14,521 nucleotides of DNA from an uncultured Bacteroidales bacterium (GTDB lineage Bacteria; Bacteroidota; Bacteroidia; Bacteroidales; Paludibacteraceae): positions 1 through 14,521 of the forward strand of contig CALCUH010000087.1 in assembly GCA_937907165.1 (NCBI GenBank), written 5' to 3'. Both the position numbers and the translations under genes were made by a program. Of this stretch, positions 11,899-14,521 are shown in pieces (the stretch's first letter is position 1; every line of letters starts with the position of its first letter). The notes under the pieces were generated by a model, which worked only from the letters and a program-made list of their open reading frames with translations, made no database searches and was not told the origin of the DNA.

Positions 11899-13683
11899 AT
11901 GAAAGATAGGTTTAAGTGTTTGCTTTTCCATTACGTTTTTTGGTTGGTTGTTTTTATCCTCCAAAAGCCAATTTTCCTTCTGTTCCATTGGGGTAGTTCT
12001 TCTGCTTTCTCTATAGGAGAGTGGTTGTCTACGATTCTCCACGGATTCTCTATGGATATGTCTATGGCGGGCTATTTTACACTTCCTGTCTTGTTGGTTA
12101 TTTGCGTATCTTGCTTCTTTAGGAATACAACGATATTCTCAAAGATTATAAAAGTCCTGACAATCTCTTTGTTGTCCGTAGAGATGCTTCTCTTCGTTTC
12201 GGATCTTTTCTTGTACAAATATTGGGGATTCCGTCTCGATACGACTCCTCTTTTTTACCTTGCTTCTCCTAAGGATGCCGCAGCGAGCGGTACGGTCGGC
12301 GAATATCTGATGGCTGCCCTCTTGATGACTCTCTTTATCACCGCTTCCCTATGGGGGTATTTGAAGCTATTCAAACGCTTCTCTCTTTCCTCTACTAATC
12401 GTTCTCCTTTAGCGTTGATTCCTTTCCTCCTTTTGGGGGGCATACTCTTCGTGGTGATTCGAGGCGGGGTGGGCGTTTCGACGATGAATGCGGGGCGTTG
12501 TTATTTCAGTACCCATCTTTTCTTGAATCATGCCGCCATCAATCCTACTTGGAATTTCTTGGATGCTTGTTGCAGCGACAAACGGCTTGATAACCAGTAT
12601 CGTTTTATGTCTGACGAAGAGGCGCACGTCTGTTGTGCCTCGCTTCTTCCTATTAAGGGCGATTCCACGACGACGACTCTGCTGAATTGCGAGCGACCAA
12701 ATATCATCTTCATCATCATGGAGGGTATCGGTTCGAATGTGATCGAGACGTTCGATGGCGAAAAAGGGGTGGCGCCGAATCTGAATCGTCTGATGGAGGA
12801 GGGGCTTCTCTTCACCCGCTTCTATGCGAATAGTTTCCGTACCGATCGTGGTTTGGTATCGATTTTAAGCGGCTATCCCGCACAACCGACCTTCTCTGTC
12901 ATGAAGTTTCCTGAGAAGACGCAGAACTTGTCTAAAATACCTCTTTCTCTAAAGAACGAAGGCTACCATTTGGCTTTCTATTATGGAGGTGATGATAATT
13001 TTACTAATCTACACTCTTATCTCGTCACCTCAGGTTTTGAAAAGATTATATCAGAGAAGGATTTCGACCTTTCGGAGATGTCCACCAAGTGGGGCGCTTA
13101 TGATCATGTGGTTTTAGGCAGAGCTTTCGACGATATAAAGGCGGAGAAAGAACGTCCTTTCTTTAAGGCGATATTGACGCTTAATAGCCACGAACCTTTC
13201 GATGTGCCGATGAAACGTTTGGAACAACCTTATCTGAACTCTGTCGCCTATGCGGATAGTTGCATCGGTGATTTTGTGGAGAAGGTGCGCCGCTCTGAGG
13301 TGTGGGACAATACTTTGCTTGTGCTTTTGCCCGACCACGCTTACCGTTATCCGTCGGATTTGTCCAGCACTTGCGTGAGACGTCACGAAATACCGATGTT
13401 ATGGCTGGGTGGAGCGCTGAAGAGTCAGCCGATGCGTGTCGACACGATTTGCTCGCAGATGGATTTGGCGGCGACGTTGCTTTCTCAGTTGCGGATAAAT
13501 TGCGACGATTTCTTATTCAGCAAGAATATATTCGGCAAGGATACTCCTAAATTCGCCTATTACGCTTTCCCTGACGGCTTCGGCTTCTTGGACGAACGAG
13601 GGGTCGCTATATATGACAATGCGGCGCAGAAGCCTTTTGTCGGTGGTGGAGTTGTGCACTTTTTCGCCTCCCGGCAATGCTGA
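11899..13683 (+). CDS. LtaS-like membrane sulfatase-fold transferase, C-terminus replaced at a junction
   Basis: This is a membrane enzyme of the alkaline-phosphatase/sulfatase superfamily, LTA-synthase/phosphoethanolamine-transferase type. Such enzymes move phosphoglycerol or similar groups onto envelope glycans or lipids outside the inner membrane. About five membrane segments lie in residues 8-190, followed by the catalytic domain from about 268. The residues correspond to S. aureus LtaS metal and nucleophile positions: E275 (IIMEGIGSN), nucleophile T315 (FRTDRGLVSILSGYP) and D479-H480 (LLPDHAYRY). YYGGDDNFTN and LNSHEPFD are also typical. The family match holds to GFLDERGVAIYDN (residue 574). 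The last about 20 codons are antisense of a kinase gene, and the family's usual final 25-30 residues are missing. The active site is complete. The acceptor is unknown; a phosphoethanolamine transferase is an alternative. Confidence 0.82.
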   Translation: MKDRFKCLLFHYVFWLVVFILQKPIFLLFHWGSSSAFSIGEWLSTILHGFSMDMSMAGYFTLPVLLVICVSCFFRNTTIFSKIIKVLTISLLSVEMLLFVSDLFLYKYWGFRLDTTPLFYLASPKDAAASGTVGEYLMAALLMTLFITASLWGYLKLFKRFSLSSTNRSPLALIPFLLLGGILFVVIRGGVGVSTMNAGRCYFSTHLFLNHAAINPTWNFLDACCSDKRLDNQYRFMSDEEAHVCCASLLPIKGDSTTTTLLNCERPNIIFIIMEGIGSNVIETFDGEKGVAPNLNRLMEEGLLFTRFYANSFRTDRGLVSILSGYPAQPTFSVMKFPEKTQNLSKIPLSLKNEGYHLAFYYGGDDNFTNLHSYLVTSGFEKIISEKDFDLSEMSTKWGAYDHVVLGRAFDDIKAEKERPFFKAILTLNSHEPFDVPMKRLEQPYLNSVAYADSCIGDFVEKVRRSEVWDNTLLVLLPDHAYRYPSDLSSTCVRRHEIPMLWLGGALKSQPMRVDTICSQMDLAATLLSQLRINCDDFLFSKNIFGKDTPKFAYYAFPDGFGFLDERGVAIYDNAAQKPFVGGGVVHFFASRQC

Positions 13684-14286
13684 TAGGGCTGAAATGTAGA
13701 TGTGGAATATCCTGCTGTGGTCAATGTCCGGAGTGAGTCCCGGGTCAAGCGCGTGTATGCCTTCCATGAAGAGGATGTCACGGTCGCCGAGCTTCATCCT
13801 GCGCTTCTCCTCGAATACGGTGTTGCCGGCCTTGAAGTCGTATCTCGGGATGACGACTTCCTTCCCGGAAAGCAGGTCGTTGAGGTTGGAGTTGAGCAGG
13901 TCTATGTTCATGGCACCGAGGCACTCGAAGTCATATTCCCCGTTCTCGTCCTTCGGAGTCTCTTCGCGCGGTACGAAATAGTTGTCAAGTTCGATCACCT
14001 TCGGACTGAGGCCGAGCACGCGGCATTGCTGCGCGATGCGCAGCGATGAGGATGTCTTGCCGCTTGAAGAAGGCCCGGACATCATCACGATGCGCGCCTT
14101 GTCGCTGCGCCAGTATATCTGGTTGGCCACTTCCGCGTACTTGCGTTCCTGGCGGGCTTCGCAGAGGTTGATGAGTTCGATGGCCCTGCCATCCGCCAGA
14201 ATGTCATTCACTTTCTGGAGAGAATCGACTCCTACAGCCGAGCACCAGTCGGCATATTCCTGTCTTGCGGCTTCAATCTTGGTCAT
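13513..14286 (-). CDS. Uridine kinase-like P-loop nucleoside kinase, C-terminal half lost
   Basis: The protein belongs to the phosphoribulokinase/uridine kinase family found in Bacteroidetes, thought to phosphorylate nucleosides. The P-loop is SGPSSSGKTSSS (about 70-81). It is followed by IELDNYFVPREETPKDENGE with the substrate-binding DNYFVxRE block, IPRYDF, ILFMEGIHALDPGLTP, and HIYISALSAL leading to TTDKRLLRRIV (up to residue 224). The family then continues with an RDxxxRG arginine motif. Here residue 225 onward (bases below 13615) is antisense of the sulfatase gene, so the C-terminal lid region and domain are gone. The N-terminus is short and lacks the TGS domain of the 550-residue relatives. 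The start is fixed by the ATGA overlap with the uvrA stop. Codons are richer in GC than in the core of the window. Confidence 0.78.
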   Translation of the reverse strand: MTKIEAARQEYADWCSAVGVDSLQKVNDILADGRAIELINLCEARQERKYAEVANQIYWRSDKARIVMMSGPSSSGKTSSSLRIAQQCRVLGLSPKVIELDNYFVPREETPKDENGEYDFECLGAMNIDLLNSNLNDLLSGKEVVIPRYDFKAGNTVFEEKRRMKLGDRDILFMEGIHALDPGLTPDIDHSRIFHIYISALSALPGGEKVHNSTTDKRLLRRIVIYSDPSFVQEAEAVRESVIGEFRSILAEYILAE

Positions 14287-14521
14287 AATACTTCCTTTAA
14301 ATATTTTCCTGTGACGGAGTCCGGATTGTCGGCGAGCTGCTCCGGAGTGCCCCGGGCGACAATCCTGCCGCCTCTGGCTCCTCCTTCCGGACCCATGTCC
14401 ATTATGTAGTCGACACTTTTCAGTATGTCGAGGTTGTGTTCTATTATGATGACGGTGTTACCCTGGTCCACGAGCTTCTGCAGGACGTCGAGCAGTATCT
14501 TGATGTCTTCGAAATGCAGTC
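14283..14521 (-). CDS. uvrA: Excinuclease ABC subunit A, C-terminal end (runs off window)
   Basis: The last 78 codons of UvrA, the damage-recognition ATPase of nucleotide excision repair, are present. The frame is open from the window edge. Visible marks of the second ATPase domain are LHFEDIKILLDVLQKLVDQG (the family's GLHFxDxxxLxxVLxxLVxxGN), the H-loop block TVIIIEHNLDILK, and DMGPEGGARGG. The family ending is GRIVARGTPEQL...SVTGKYLKEVL. The TGA overlaps the kinase ATG by 4 bp, so the two genes are coupled. It belongs with the kinase to the GC-richer right-hand piece. Confidence 0.95.
   Translation of the reverse strand, partial: LHFEDIKILLDVLQKLVDQGNTVIIIEHNLDILKSVDYIMDMGPEGGARGGRIVARGTPEQLADNPDSVTGKYLKEVL

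Noticed and set aside
13513..13614. C-terminal 33 residues of the kinase frame as a novel domain
   Set aside because: They are exactly antisense to the conserved sulfatase segment GFGFLDERG and upstream, so they are a product of the junction.

Overview
The window reads as Bacteroidota (order Bacteroidales or close to it). Promoter-like sites follow the TAnnTTTG -7 pattern, Shine-Dalgarno sequences are weak, two lipoproteins carry SPII signals, and two type IX secretion/gliding genes (sprA, gldJ) sit next to housekeeping genes that are their neighbours elsewhere in the phylum (ruvA beside sprA, murF beside gldJ). I see no CRISPR array, tRNA, rRNA, transposase, prophage or recognisable defence system.

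Layout. The core, from about 645 to about 13620, looks like one coherent genome segment. Minus strand, read right to left: folP-cdaA-lolD (folate, c-di-AMP, lipoprotein-release ATPase; 1-bp gap, then a 4-bp overlap), then a YebC/YeeN-family gene, then a monocistronic acidic-tailed lipoprotein with its own promoter and terminator, then ruvA-sprA. Plus strand, starting from a compact divergent promoter region at 8285-8528: gldJ with a terminator, then murF, a small membrane-anchored CCGxHxxC protein, and an LtaS-like membrane phosphotransferase/sulfatase-fold enzyme.

The edges do not belong to the core in any simple way. At the right, the sulfatase-fold gene (+) and a P-loop nucleoside kinase gene (-) run into each other and are both cut inside conserved family sequence within about 30 bp (13615-13645). 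The kinase and the uvrA end behind it are visibly richer in GC. At the left, sprA stops matching its family near residue 975 of an expected 2,300-2,400 and continues in frame into the C-terminus of a sugar-nucleotidyltransferase-like protein. That fragment has its own frame break near 384 and its own terminator. A further join near 190-203 leads to an internal piece of dapF. I read the window as a mosaic of up to four pieces (dapF; nucleotidyltransferase tail; core; kinase-uvrA) joined at short shared sequences. A chimeric metagenome assembly is the simplest explanation; illegitimate recombination is the alternative.

Within the core the genes share an envelope theme: OM translocon (SprA), OM lipoprotein of the T9SS/gliding machinery (GldJ), lipoprotein sorting (LolD), peptidoglycan precursor synthesis (MurF), a polymer/head-group transferase, and c-di-AMP signalling. 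I did not find a convincing new multi-gene system. The most promising uncharacterised gene is the CCGxHxxC protein at 11441-11884.
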